Source: WTFY01 sp965220895
Lineage (GTDB): Bacteria > Pseudomonadota > Gammaproteobacteria > UBA4575
DNA length: 64,000 nucleotides
Assembly (NCBI GenBank): GCA_965220895.1
Contig: OZ244850.1
Location: forward strand, 558,001-622,000
Direction: 5' to 3'
Part shown: one piece after another, positions 37,603 through 46,478 of the stretch
Numbering within the stretch: the first letter of the stretch is position 1
Layout of the letters: each line of letters starts with the position of its first letter
Position numbers and translations under genes: made by a program
The notes under the pieces: model-generated
Databases searched by the model: none
What the model was told of the DNA's origin: nothing
Seen by the model: the letters and a program-made list of their open reading frames with translations, nothing else

Positions 37603-38136
37603 ATGAATGTCTCAGAGGAAGCTTTCAAGCGCGCCCGCAAAATACGCCTGGTGCTGTTTGACGTGGACGGAGTACTGACCGATGGCAACATTTACCTTGA
37701 TGATGCCGGAACCGAATTCAAGGCCTTCAACACGCATGATGGCCACGGCATTCGCCTGCTGCTGCATTACGGGTTTGAAGTGGGTGTCATTACCGGACGG
37801 ACCTCCAAATCGCTTGAGCATCGAATGCAGGATCTCAGGGTGAAACATGTGTATCAGGGCTGCAAGGACAAGTTCCTCGCATTCCAGGAACTGCTGTCCA
37901 AACTGGAGCTTGACGAACAGCAGGCCGCCTACGTCGGGGATGATATTTTCGACCTGCAGATCATGACCCGCTGCGGCCTGGCAGTCGCCGTGGCCAATGC
38001 TCATGCATACGTCAAGCAGCACGCACACTGCGAAACAGTCAATACCGGGGGCCGTGGCGCGGCTCGTGAGGTATGTGAACTGGTGCTGGATGCCCAGGGC
38101 CTGCTGGGCCAGGTGTTGGCGCATAACCTGCGCTGA
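37603..38136 (+). CDS. kdsC: 3-deoxy-D-manno-octulosonate 8-phosphate phosphatase
   Basis: KdsC dephosphorylates KDO 8-phosphate, a step of LPS inner-core synthesis. The 177-residue HAD-family protein of the C0 type has the nucleophile motif LFDVDGVLTDG, the second motif VITGRTS, a conserved lysine in CKDKFLAF and the metal-binding YVGDDIFDLQIM. It is followed by lptC after eight bases. Confidence 0.95.
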   Translation: MNVSEEAFKRARKIRLVLFDVDGVLTDGNIYLDDAGTEFKAFNTHDGHGIRLLLHYGFEVGVITGRTSKSLEHRMQDLRVKHVYQGCKDKFLAFQELLSKLELDEQQAAYVGDDIFDLQIMTRCGLAVAVANAHAYVKQHAHCETVNTGGRGAAREVCELVLDAQGLLGQVLAHNLR

Positions 38137-38144
38137 GCCCTGCC

Positions 38145-38711
38145 ATGCGATCCAGACTGGTTTGGATTGGTTGCCTGATCATTTTGGGCAGCGCAGCGGC
38201 GCTGTGGTTTTTGAGTCAGCGTGATGCTCCTGTCGAGGTGAGCCATGCCGACCCCACGCCGAATACGCCCTCGGTCAGTTTTGATGGCGTCGAAATGGTG
38301 ATCAATGCAGCCAACGGCAAACCCCAGTACAAGCTCCTGGCCGCCAAATACCAACTGTACGAGACTGAAAACCGGAGCCAATTTGATCTCCCCAGTATTA
38401 CTCTCTATGATGACGAAGGCCGCCAGATTCATGCCCAGGCGCTGCAGGGGAAAACACAAGCCGACAGCAGTGTAATCACCTTGACAGGCAGTGTCCGAAT
38501 CAACCAGGCACAACCCGGCAACGACTTACATCCGTTGGTGATTACCACAGAGCGACTGATCGTATTCCCTGAAAAACAACGCGCGACCACAGACTCCGCG
38601 ATCATGGCAAGACGTGGAGCCGAGATGTTTTCGGCACAGGGCATGAGCCTGGACTTGAAAAAGGAAGTCCTGTACCTACACAGTGATGTCGAAGGTGTCT
38701 ATCAACCCTAG
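38145..38711 (+). CDS. lptC: LPS export protein LptC
   Basis: LptC is a bitopic inner-membrane protein that hands LPS from LptBFG to LptA. The 188-residue protein has one N-terminal membrane segment (about residues 6-24) and then a beta-jellyroll domain with the characteristic YKLLAAKYQLYE and SALQGKT-like repeats of short beta strands. It overlaps lptA by 26 bases, which implies coupled expression. Confidence 0.92.
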   Translation: MRSRLVWIGCLIILGSAAALWFLSQRDAPVEVSHADPTPNTPSVSFDGVEMVINAANGKPQYKLLAAKYQLYETENRSQFDLPSITLYDDEGRQIHAQALQGKTQADSSVITLTGSVRINQAQPGNDLHPLVITTERLIVFPEKQRATTDSAIMARRGAEMFSAQGMSLDLKKEVLYLHSDVEGVYQP

Positions 38712-39228
38712 GCGCATTGTCCGGGCCGCATGCCTAACCGTCTTGGTCGCCTGCATGGCCTGGTCGAAGGTTTACTCGGATGATCCAGGCAAGCCGATCA
38801 GCATCAAGGCCGATTCTGCCGAAATCAACGAGAAAACAGGGGTCGGCATATATCGAGGCAATGTCCGTGTCACACAAGGCAGCATGGTATTGACCGGGAA
38901 CACCATCGTCATTGAATCCGACGACAAGAAAGTCCGGAAGATCAAGGCCGAGGGCAATTTGAGCACCTTCAGGCAAACCACTGATGATGGCAAAACGGTG
39001 TATGCGGAAGCGGCAAAAATGGTGTACGACATCGGCAAGAAGCAAATCGTGCTGACCGAAAATGCGAAACTGACAGAAGATGGCAATACCCTTGCAAGTG
39101 ACAGCATCGTTTTCCATACGGACAAGAAAACCGTCAGCGGGAGAAGCAATGCTGGCAGCGGAAGAGTCAATATTACCGTTTTGCCTGAGACGGTCACGGA
39201 CGAGCCGTCAAACAGACCCGGCCCCTGA
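38686..39228 (+). CDS. lptA: Periplasmic LPS transport protein LptA
   Basis: LptA polymerises into the periplasmic bridge that carries LPS to the outer membrane. The 180-residue precursor has an N-terminal signal peptide (hydrophobic core about residues 12-26) and an OstA-type fold with KPISIKADSAEINEKTGVG and YRGNVRVTQGSMVLTGNT in parts. The C-terminal tail after about 150 is charged and proline-rich. The ATG was used rather than the GTG directly before it. Confidence 0.92.
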   Translation: MSKVSINPRRIVRAACLTVLVACMAWSKVYSDDPGKPISIKADSAEINEKTGVGIYRGNVRVTQGSMVLTGNTIVIESDDKKVRKIKAEGNLSTFRQTTDDGKTVYAEAAKMVYDIGKKQIVLTENAKLTEDGNTLASDSIVFHTDKKTVSGRSNAGSGRVNITVLPETVTDEPSNRPGP

Positions 39229-39264
39229 CTGCGTGCACGCCTAACCCCACGAGATTCTTGCAGC

Positions 39265-39993
39265 ATGAACCAGCTACATACAGAAAATTTGCACAAGCGA
39301 TTCAATGCGCACGTGGCCGTTCAGCAGGCCAACCTGGACGTCCAGTCCAGTGAGATTGTGGGTTTGCTGGGCCCCAATGGTGCAGGCAAGACCACGTGCT
39401 TTTACATGCTGGCAGGATTACTGCGCACTACCGAGGGCCGTATCATTCTGAATGACCTGGACATCACGCACATGCCGATGCATGTCCGCGCCAGACACGG
39501 CATCGGCTACTTGCCGCAAGAGCCATCCATTTTCCGCGGTCTGACCGTAGAGCAGAATATCATGGTGAGTCTAGAAGCACGTGACGGCCTGGGGAAAAGA
39601 CAGCGCAGACAGCAGTGCGAAAACTTGCTTGCCAACCTGCGAATCGAACATATCCGCGACTCCAAAGGCCAGCAGTTGTCCGGTGGGGAACGACGCCGTG
39701 CTGAAATCGCACGTGCGCTGGCGACCGAGCCGAAATTCATTTTGCTGGACGAGCCCTTCACAGGAGTGGACCCCATCTCTGTGAAGGACATACAACAGAT
39801 ACTCAAGGATTTGTGCAGTCATGGAATTGGACTGCTGATCACCGACCACAATGTCCGTGAGACACTGGGCATATGCGATCGCGCCTACATACTCAATAAT
39901 GGACATGTGCTGGCTGAAGGCCCACCATCCAGCATTCTCTCAAACCAGCAGGTGCGCGACACTTATCTGGGGAAGCACTTCTCACTCGGCTAG
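39265..39993 (+). CDS. lptB: LPS export ABC transporter ATPase LptB
   Basis: LptB is the cytoplasmic ATPase that drives LPS extraction with LptFG. The 242-residue ABC protein has Walker A GPNGAGKTT, the Q-loop in GYLPQEPSIF, the LSGGERRRAEIARAL signature, Walker B FILLDEPFTGVDP and the switch histidine in ITDHNVRETLGI. LptB commonly lies just before rpoN, as here. Confidence 0.97.
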   Translation: MNQLHTENLHKRFNAHVAVQQANLDVQSSEIVGLLGPNGAGKTTCFYMLAGLLRTTEGRIILNDLDITHMPMHVRARHGIGYLPQEPSIFRGLTVEQNIMVSLEARDGLGKRQRRQQCENLLANLRIEHIRDSKGQQLSGGERRRAEIARALATEPKFILLDEPFTGVDPISVKDIQQILKDLCSHGIGLLITDHNVRETLGICDRAYILNNGHVLAEGPPSSILSNQQVRDTYLGKHFSLG

Positions 39994-40000
39994 TCTGCCC

Positions 40001-40061
40001 GGGGTCGAGCCACCCCGTTATTCGAAATTCAGAAGCGCCTGCCCTCTCCGGCACGGGCAGG
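40001..40061 (+). terminator. Two hairpins between lptB and rpoN
   Basis: First, GGGGT and ACCCC enclose a six-base loop just after the lptB stop, followed by GTTATT. Second, a perfect seven-base stem (CCTGCCC and GGGCAGG) encloses a ten-base loop. Neither has a strong T run, so they may only attenuate or stabilise the transcript before rpoN. Confidence 0.35.
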
Positions 40062-40123
40062 ATCGCCCTGCACTTCACGAATAATCAACCATAAGCAAGC
40101 AATATTCATGCCATAATCTAGGC

Positions 40124-41575
40124 ATGCTAAAGCCCACCTTACAACTGCGTCTCGGACAACAGCTGACCATGACGCAGCAACTGCAGCAGGCCATTCGACT
40201 TTTGCAGTTGTCATCGCTTGAACTCAAGGCGGCTATTCAGGATGCCTACGAATCCAATCCCTTGCTTGAAACCGAGGAAAATGACGGGCCTGGAGACCCG
40301 TCTGCTGAAAATGCAAAAATCAGCGAAGACGATCATGAAATCCGGGCGGATGCAGACGATCCGGTGTCCTCGGAGGAGCCAGCAGGCGACCGTGAATGGG
40401 ATGATATGTACGAGTTCTCCTACATGCCGGGGCTCAGCCATCAGACCGAGGATCATCTCGACTACCTGGAATCGAAAACGGCAGGGTCGCAAGGCTCCTT
40501 GCAGGACCACCTGTTGTGGCAACTTGAGCTCAGTGCGCTTTCTGAGCAGGACCTGCTGGTGGCGGGAACCCTGGTCAATGCTTTGGATGAATCCGGCTAT
40601 CTGCACGAGTCCCTGGAGAATATACACAGCAGCCTGCACCAGATGCACGAAATAGGATTGGATGAGATCGAGGCCGTTCTCAAGTTCGTACAGCGTCTTG
40701 ATCCCGTTGGCTGTGGAACCCGTAGCCTGCAGGAATGTCTGGACGTGCAGTTGCAGCAAATGCCCGATGACCTGCCCTTCCTGCCACAGGCGCGTTCAAT
40801 CGTAGCTGGGCATCTTGACCTGGTGGGAATGAAGGACTACGCAAAATTGAGCGCCTGCAGTGGCTTGGAGATCGAGGAAATTGAACATGCGGTCGAACTG
40901 ATTCAAACCCTGCACCCCAAGCCAGGAGACCTGATCAATACCCAAAAATCCGAGTACATCGTGCCCGACGTATATGTCGAAAAACACGGGGAGAAATGGA
41001 GCGTGCGACTGAATCCGTACACCATCCCGAAACTGAGCATCAACGGCGTATACTCGAACATGATCAAGGACCTGGCCAGCGGCGATGCCGATTACATGCG
41101 CGGCCAGTTGCAGGAGGCACGCTGGCTGATCAAAAGCATCCAGCGCCGCAACCAGACCCTTGTTCGTGTTGCGACCTCAATCGTCATGCATCAGCAGGCT
41201 TTTTTCGAGTATGGGGAAGAAGCCATGCAGCCTTTGGTCTTGAAGGACATTGCCGATGAAATCGACATGCATGAATCGACCGTATCACGCATTACCACAA
41301 ACAAATTCATGGATTCCCCAAAGGGTGTATTTGAGTTCAAATATTTCTTTTCAAGCCATGTCAGCACCAACGATGGGGGCGTATGTTCTGCCACAGCGAT
41401 CAAGGCAATGATCAAGAAACTGATACAGGAGGAGAACCAGGCAAGGCCCTTGAGTGATCACAAGATCGCCGGCCTTCTTGAACAAAAAGGCATCAGTGTC
41501 GCGCGCCGCACGATCGCCAAGTACCGTGAATCCCTGACGATCCCGTCCTCCAGTCAACGCCGGCGGCTTGGATGA
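40124..41575 (+). CDS. rpoN: RNA polymerase sigma-54 factor
   Basis: RpoN directs transcription from -24/-12 promoters together with enhancer-binding ATPases. The 483-residue protein has the Gln/Leu-rich region I at the N-terminus (QQLTMTQQLQQAIRLLQLS), an acidic region II at about 55-105, the core-binding region, the helix-turn-helix around ALKDIADEIDMHESTVSRIT-type sequence and the RpoN box ARRTIAKYRE at 460-469, which reads the -24 element. No sigma-54-dependent activator is encoded nearby. Confidence 0.97.
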   Translation: MLKPTLQLRLGQQLTMTQQLQQAIRLLQLSSLELKAAIQDAYESNPLLETEENDGPGDPSAENAKISEDDHEIRADADDPVSSEEPAGDREWDDMYEFSYMPGLSHQTEDHLDYLESKTAGSQGSLQDHLLWQLELSALSEQDLLVAGTLVNALDESGYLHESLENIHSSLHQMHEIGLDEIEAVLKFVQRLDPVGCGTRSLQECLDVQLQQMPDDLPFLPQARSIVAGHLDLVGMKDYAKLSACSGLEIEEIEHAVELIQTLHPKPGDLINTQKSEYIVPDVYVEKHGEKWSVRLNPYTIPKLSINGVYSNMIKDLASGDADYMRGQLQEARWLIKSIQRRNQTLVRVATSIVMHQQAFFEYGEEAMQPLVLKDIADEIDMHESTVSRITTNKFMDSPKGVFEFKYFFSSHVSTNDGGVCSATAIKAMIKKLIQEENQARPLSDHKIAGLLEQKGISVARRTIAKYRESLTIPSSSQRRRLG

Positions 41576-41633
41576 AAAGTGTTAATCTCATAACTTCTAT
41601 GCTTAACTGTTACCAGCGCCAAAAGGAATAACT

Positions 41634-41954
41634 ATGCGAATAAATATTACTGGCCATCATCTCAAAGTGACCGATGCCCTGAGGAATCATGTAGAAAAGA
41701 AATTCAAGCGGCTGACCCGACACTTTGAACAGGTGATCAATGTTCACGTTATCCTGACTGTCGAAAAGCTCACCCATAAGGCCGAAGCCTCCCTGCAGGT
41801 AAGTGGCAGCAAGATTTTTGCAAACTCATACAATGAAGGTATGTATGCGGCCGTTGACTCTCTGGTAGATAAGCTGGACCGGCAGATTGTGAAGCACAAG
41901 GAAAAATTGAAAGATCATCACCAAAGCGAAGTGAGGCACCGTACAAACTACTGA
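41634..41954 (+). CDS. hpf: Short-form ribosome hibernation promoting factor
   Basis: HPF binds the 30S decoding region and favours inactive 100S ribosomes in slow growth. The 106-residue protein is the short form, with MRINITGHHLKVTDALRNHV at the start and the KLTHKAEASLQVSG and DSLVDKLDRQIVKHKEK segments. An AAAAGGA ribosome site precedes the ATG. Its place between rpoN and ptsN is conserved. Confidence 0.95.
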   Translation: MRINITGHHLKVTDALRNHVEKKFKRLTRHFEQVINVHVILTVEKLTHKAEASLQVSGSKIFANSYNEGMYAAVDSLVDKLDRQIVKHKEKLKDHHQSEVRHRTNY

Positions 41955-41972
41955 CATCTGGGATCTTGGGTT

Positions 41973-42440
41973 ATGCTTCTCAAAGACTACATCTCTGAGA
42001 AAGGAGTGATATTTGCCACATCCGTTAGTAGCAAAAAAGGGGCGCTGGAACTTCTCAGTGAATCTCTTGCACGACAGCATCCGGATTTGACCAAAAACAA
42101 GGTGCTGGATGCCTTGCTGGCCCGTGAGAAACTGGGCAGCACAGGGCTTGGCAAAGGAATCGCAATCCCGCATTGCCGGCTGGAAGAAATCGATAACATC
42201 TACGTGGCAATGCTAAAACTGGACAAGGGTGTTGAATTTGAATCCACTGACAGCCTGGCTGTTAATTTTTTGTTTTGCATGGTGGTGCCAGAAAATGCCG
42301 CGGACGAACAACTCCAACTGCTATCTGGTCTTGCCAAACTGTTGGGAAATGACCAGATCAGGCAATCCATAGAAAAATGCAGTAATGCAAAATGCCTTTA
42401 CAACTTGCTTTGCCAGGACTCAGGGCATCTTGTGCCCTGA
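41973..42440 (+). CDS. ptsN: Nitrogen-regulatory phosphotransferase protein EIIA-Ntr
   Basis: PtsN is the regulatory EIIA of the nitrogen-related phosphotransfer chain; its phosphorylation state signals carbon, nitrogen and potassium status. The 155-residue PTS fructose/mannitol-type IIA domain has the phosphorylated histidine, His67, in GIAIPHCRL. It is followed by a 109-base gap before the shortened hprK. Confidence 0.95.
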   Translation: MLLKDYISEKGVIFATSVSSKKGALELLSESLARQHPDLTKNKVLDALLAREKLGSTGLGKGIAIPHCRLEEIDNIYVAMLKLDKGVEFESTDSLAVNFLFCMVVPENAADEQLQLLSGLAKLLGNDQIRQSIEKCSNAKCLYNLLCQDSGHLVP

Positions 42441-42549
42441 CCCTATAACCGAAATCTTCCTGCAAGCCGGTCTGCCGTTCCCTTCTCGGCGTGAGACAGG
42501 AACGCCTTTTAGACGCATGGCTAAGACAAATAACTGAATTTTTCCGGCA

Positions 42550-43086
42550 ATGAAAGATACCGAGATTTCCATATTGCATGGTGTGTTCATGGAAATCGCA
42601 GAGGTCGGTGTGCTGCTTGCCGGACAAAGCGGTTTGGGTAAAAGTGAACTTGCTTTGGATCTCATCAGCAGGGGGCACAGACTGATCGCAGATGATGCCC
42701 CGGAATTCACTCGAATCGCAGCGGATACGATTTGTGGAACCTGCCCAGATGCCCTGCAAGACTTTCTTGAAGTGCGGGGGTTGGGAGTATTAAATGTACG
42801 CGAGATGTACGGGGGAAAGGCGATCAAATCTAGTCAACACCTGGAGTTGATTGTCGAGTTGGTCCCGGCTGAACAGACACCTTTACCCTCCGAGGACCGG
42901 GTCCAGCTTCCCGAAGGCAAAACCGACGTGCTTGGTGTGGAAATCCCCACGATTGTCTTTCCCGTAGCCCCAAACAGAAACCTTGCTGTCCTGGTAGAGG
43001 CAGCTGCACGTTCTCGATCGCTTGGCAAGCGTGGCTATGTCGCCAGCAGGGACTTCAGCGATCGCCAGAAAAAACTGATGCAGTAA
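42550..43086 (+). CDS. hprK: HPr kinase/phosphorylase, kinase domain only
   Basis: HprK phosphorylates HPr on Ser46 and reverses this with phosphate. The 178-residue product has the whole C-terminal kinase domain: HGVFMEI, Walker A GQSGLGKS at 25-32, the catalytic ADDAPEF (Asp48/49), the signature LEVRGLGVLN at 73-82 and LPVAPNRNLAVL-like FPVAPNRNLAVL. Full-length proteobacterial relatives have about 310 residues, so the roughly 135-residue N-terminal domain is missing, as in alphaproteobacterial short forms. The gap upstream is too short for it and the frame is closed by stops. Confidence 0.88.
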   Translation: MKDTEISILHGVFMEIAEVGVLLAGQSGLGKSELALDLISRGHRLIADDAPEFTRIAADTICGTCPDALQDFLEVRGLGVLNVREMYGGKAIKSSQHLELIVELVPAEQTPLPSEDRVQLPEGKTDVLGVEIPTIVFPVAPNRNLAVLVEAAARSRSLGKRGYVASRDFSDRQKKLMQ

Positions 43087-43092
43087 GTACTG

Positions 43093-43956
43093 ATGAAGCT
43101 AGTCGTCGTGAGCGGCCTGTCAGGTTCAGGAAAAACAGTCGCTATCAATACCCTTGAAGACAACGATTTTTACTGCATCGATAATATGCCCCTGAACATG
43201 CTGCCTGTCTGCATCGAGCAATTCATCGCAAGCTCTCCGGTTCTTTATGAAAAAATTGCGATCGGAGTCGATGCACGCAATGTCAGCCAAGACATGCATG
43301 CGTTTCCAAATATCATCAAGGAATTCAGGCAGCAGGGCATTGACCTGGAGCTTGTCTACCTGGAGGCCAGCGATGAGGCGCTGATACAACGATACAGCGA
43401 AACCGGCCGCAAGCATCCGTTTACCCAAAAAGGATTGTCGCTGATTGATGCCATTCAGACCGAAAAACAAATCCTTTCAGAAGTTGTAGTGCTTGCCGAT
43501 ATCTGCATTGACACCACCTTGACCAACGTGCGGCAACTGCGCTCTGTAATTACAGACCGGGTATGCAAAAACAGGTCCACCACACTGACCCTGCTGTTGC
43601 AGTCGTTTGGTTTTAAGTACAGTGTCCCGAATGATTCAAATTATGTTTTTGACGTGCGCTTTTTACCCAATCCCTACTGGGAACAGCACCTGCGCAGCTT
43701 GGGCGGCAATCACCCGGAAGTCATTGACTATCTCCAGTCTCATGAAGAAGTAAGGCTAATGATCACTTCGGTTGGCGACTTCATCGAGCACTGGGCGCCT
43801 TATTTTTCCCGGGAAAGCCGCAATTATTTGAGTGTCTCCATCGGATGTACCGGTGGTCAACACCGCTCGGTGCACATCACAGAATTTGTGGCAGACCGTT
43901 TCCGAAAGTCCACCGACAAACATGTGCTGGTCCGTCACCGGGACCTGAAATACTGA
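43093..43956 (+). CDS. rapZ: RNase adapter protein RapZ
   Basis: RapZ binds nucleotides and, in enterobacteria, targets the small RNA GlmZ to RNase E to tune glucosamine-6-phosphate synthase. The 287-residue protein has Walker A GLSGSGKT at 8-15, Walker B-like VGVDARN and the C-terminal sugar-sensing domain with SIGCTGGQHRSV. It starts six bases after hprK and ends one base before the EIIA gene, so they form one transcription unit. Confidence 0.94.
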   Translation: MKLVVVSGLSGSGKTVAINTLEDNDFYCIDNMPLNMLPVCIEQFIASSPVLYEKIAIGVDARNVSQDMHAFPNIIKEFRQQGIDLELVYLEASDEALIQRYSETGRKHPFTQKGLSLIDAIQTEKQILSEVVVLADICIDTTLTNVRQLRSVITDRVCKNRSTTLTLLLQSFGFKYSVPNDSNYVFDVRFLPNPYWEQHLRSLGGNHPEVIDYLQSHEEVRLMITSVGDFIEHWAPYFSRESRNYLSVSIGCTGGQHRSVHITEFVADRFRKSTDKHVLVRHRDLKY

Positions 43957-43957
43957 C

Positions 43958-44356
43958 ATGGCAGTATCCATACTCATCGTCACACATGGCAGCCTGGGGC
44001 ATGAGCTGCTTGTAACGGCTGAATCCATGCTTGACGCCCCGCTCCCTCTGGTTTGCAGGGCACTTTCCGTGACCGATGCCAGCAATGCTGATGAACTGCT
44101 GTCCACGGCCCGAGAGCTCTGTGCCGAGATCGGCCAGGGAGACGGGGTACTCGTCCTGACAGACATATTTGGTTCAACACCAAGCAACATCTGCAACAAA
44201 CTGAATGTATCTGAAGATGTGCGCGTGCTTGCCGGACTCAGTCTGCCCATGCTGATTCGTACCATGAACTATCCGGACCTGAGTCTGGACAACCTTGCAG
44301 AGAAGGCCCTGAGCGGTGCACACGACGGCATTGTGGACTGCAGTCCGAAGAGATAA
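43958..44356 (+). CDS. PTS EIIA component, mannose family
   Basis: The 132-residue protein matches the mannose-family EIIA fold, with the phosphorylated His10 in LIVTHGSLG and the GVLVLTDIFGSTPSN motif. No EIIB, EIIC or EIID gene is present, so it probably acts in regulation, not sugar uptake. It lies between rapZ and ptsH, an arrangement seen in several beta- and gammaproteobacteria. Confidence 0.92.
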   Translation: MAVSILIVTHGSLGHELLVTAESMLDAPLPLVCRALSVTDASNADELLSTARELCAEIGQGDGVLVLTDIFGSTPSNICNKLNVSEDVRVLAGLSLPMLIRTMNYPDLSLDNLAEKALSGAHDGIVDCSPKR

Positions 44357-44361
44357 GGAAC

Positions 44362-44631
44362 ATGCTCAGCAAGGAATTGACCATACCCAACAAGCTCGGA
44401 CTGCATGCGCGTGCGGCAGCGAAGCTGGTAGCCCTGGCATCCGCTTTCCAAAGTGAAATACAGGTGGAAAAAGACTCCAGAAAGGTCAACGGGAAAAGTA
44501 TCATGGGGGTCATGATGCTGGCAGCGAGTCAGCATTCAAAAGTGACTGTTACGGCCTCAGGGATCGACGAGCGGGATGCTATGGTCTCTATCGAAAACCT
44601 GGTCAACAATTTTTTTGATGAAGACGAATAG
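44362..44631 (+). CDS. ptsH: Phosphocarrier protein HPr
   Basis: HPr passes phosphate from EI to EIIA proteins. The 89-residue protein keeps both regulatory sites at canonical numbering: His15 in KLGLHARAAA and Ser46 in NGKSIMGVMML. The retained Ser46 region fits phosphorylation by HprK, whose gene lies 1.3 kb upstream. An AAGGA ribosome site precedes the ATG. Confidence 0.96.
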   Translation: MLSKELTIPNKLGLHARAAAKLVALASAFQSEIQVEKDSRKVNGKSIMGVMMLAASQHSKVTVTASGIDERDAMVSIENLVNNFFDEDE

Positions 44632-44655
44632 GGTGTTCAAGGACGCTGGTTTGCA

Positions 44656-46386
44656 ATGGCACTGATTATTTCCGGGATCGATGTATCCAAAGGCGTTGCC
44701 ATAGGGAACGTGCACCTGCTCGATCGTGGCGCACCCGAAGTATTTGAGCACAAACTAAAAAAGGACGAAATCAAACCGGAAGTCGAACGTTTCCAGAATG
44801 CCGTCGATGAAGCCAGCAACCACCTGCGCGGCATACGTGACACCATTCCCAAAGACACATCCTCGGATGTTGCCGCATTTATCGATTCACATATCCTCAT
44901 GCTCAAGGACTCCATGCTTCGCAAAGTGCCGGCCGGAATCATTCGCAAACAACGCTGCAATGCCGAATGGGCGCTGAAAATACAGCATGACAAACTGATT
45001 TCCACTTTTGAACAGATGGAAGACGATTATCTGCGCACCCGTGTCAATGATGTCGGGCACGTGATCAACCTGATTCAGCAAATCCTGAAAGACCGGAAGT
45101 ACACAGTGCAGATCGATGCGCAACCTCTGAAAGGCCGCATCATCGTGGCCGATGACCTCACTCCCGCAGACACCGTTTTGATGCAGACCCAGAGCATTGC
45201 AGGCTTTATCACTGAACTGGGCGGGCCTCTTTCCCACACCGCGATTTTGGCCCGCAGTCTGGGAATTCCTGCCGTGGTCGGCGTTCAAGGTGCACGCTCA
45301 CTTCTGCGACAGGAAGAACAGATCATCATTGATGGCAGCAGTGGCATGGTGCTGGCGGGTGCAGACCAGAAAACGATTCGCAGCTACCGAATGAGACAGC
45401 GCAAGGAAAAGGAAGCGCGACGCAAGTTGCGGGCTTTGCGCGATGTCTCGGCCAAGACACGCGATGGCCGGCGAATCAGCCTGCAGGCCAACATCGAGCT
45501 GGCCGAAGACATGATTGCACTGAGGCAGTCTGGAGCAGATGGCGTGGGACTCTACCGCACAGAATTTCTCTATATCGACCGTGAAGAACCGGCAGACGAA
45601 GCTGAACAGCTGAATGCCTACCGGAAAATCATTCGTGCACTGAAAGGCAAACCCTTGACTATCCGCACTCTGGACCTGGGTGCTGAGAAGGAATTTGATC
45701 CCCATTTCCAGGGACCACTGACGCAAAACCCCGCATTGGGGTTGCGTGCGATTCGCAGGTCCCTCAAGGACATCGACCTGTTCAAACAACAGTTGCGGGC
45801 AATATTGCGAGCTTCTTCCTACGGACCGGTCCGCATTCTGTTGCCCATGGTTACAAGCCATGCCGAGCTGGTTCAGTCCTTATCCATCCTGGAACAAGCC
45901 AAGCAGGAACTGGAGGGCGGGCAACACTCCTATGATCAAAACATCCCGATCGGTGCCATGATCGAGGTCCCTGCAGCAGCATTGTCTGCGCATATTTTTG
46001 CAAAGCAGCTCAACTTCCTGTCCATCGGCACGAATGACTTGATTCAATACACACTTGCCATTGACCGGATTGATGATCAGGTGAACTACCTGTACGACCC
46101 ATTACACCCCTCCGTGCTGAAATTGGTCGACCTGACCCTGCGTGCAGGCCGTCATGCAAAGATTCCCGTTGCAATGTGCGGAGAAATGGCAGGGGACCCG
46201 CGCTATACCAGACTGCTGCTTGGTCTGGGACTGCAGGAATTCAGCACACACCCCTCCAACCTTCTGGAAATTAAGCAGATTGTCAACCGGAGCAGAATTT
46301 CGGAGCTGGAAAAACCTGCGAGGAGAATCCTGAACACAACCCGGCCCGCCAGAATCACTTCCCTGGTTGATTCACTGAACGACTAG
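44656..46386 (+). CDS. ptsI: Phosphoenolpyruvate--protein phosphotransferase (EI)
   Basis: EI takes phosphate from phosphoenolpyruvate and gives it to HPr. The 576-residue protein has the phosphohistidine His194 in GGPLSHTAILAR, the PEP-binding domain with GVGLYRTEFLY, NPALGLRAIRRSL, FLSIGTNDLIQYTLA and the active cysteine in VAMCGEMAGD. It is a plain EI without a GAF domain, so it is not the PtsP type. Confidence 0.96.
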   Translation: MALIISGIDVSKGVAIGNVHLLDRGAPEVFEHKLKKDEIKPEVERFQNAVDEASNHLRGIRDTIPKDTSSDVAAFIDSHILMLKDSMLRKVPAGIIRKQRCNAEWALKIQHDKLISTFEQMEDDYLRTRVNDVGHVINLIQQILKDRKYTVQIDAQPLKGRIIVADDLTPADTVLMQTQSIAGFITELGGPLSHTAILARSLGIPAVVGVQGARSLLRQEEQIIIDGSSGMVLAGADQKTIRSYRMRQRKEKEARRKLRALRDVSAKTRDGRRISLQANIELAEDMIALRQSGADGVGLYRTEFLYIDREEPADEAEQLNAYRKIIRALKGKPLTIRTLDLGAEKEFDPHFQGPLTQNPALGLRAIRRSLKDIDLFKQQLRAILRASSYGPVRILLPMVTSHAELVQSLSILEQAKQELEGGQHSYDQNIPIGAMIEVPAAALSAHIFAKQLNFLSIGTNDLIQYTLAIDRIDDQVNYLYDPLHPSVLKLVDLTLRAGRHAKIPVAMCGEMAGDPRYTRLLLGLGLQEFSTHPSNLLEIKQIVNRSRISELEKPARRILNTTRPARITSLVDSLND

Positions 46387-46409
46387 CTCCTCCTGGCCTG
46401 GTAATCCGT

Positions 46410-46433
46410 GCTTTGGCAGGAAACTACCAAAGC
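46410..46433 (+). other. RNA hairpin with GAAA tetraloop between ptsI and mgtE
   Basis: On the plus strand GCTTTGG pairs perfectly with CCAAAGC; inside this, after one C/A mismatch, AG pairs with CT around a GAAA loop. GNRA tetraloops form stable RNA hairpins. It lies 24 bases after the ptsI stop and 45 bases before mgtE and lacks a T run, so it may be a processing, stability or control element. Confidence 0.45.
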
Positions 46434-46478
46434 AGTTACACTTGCCACCCATCTTCGCAACCGTAAACCGTTCAGCCA

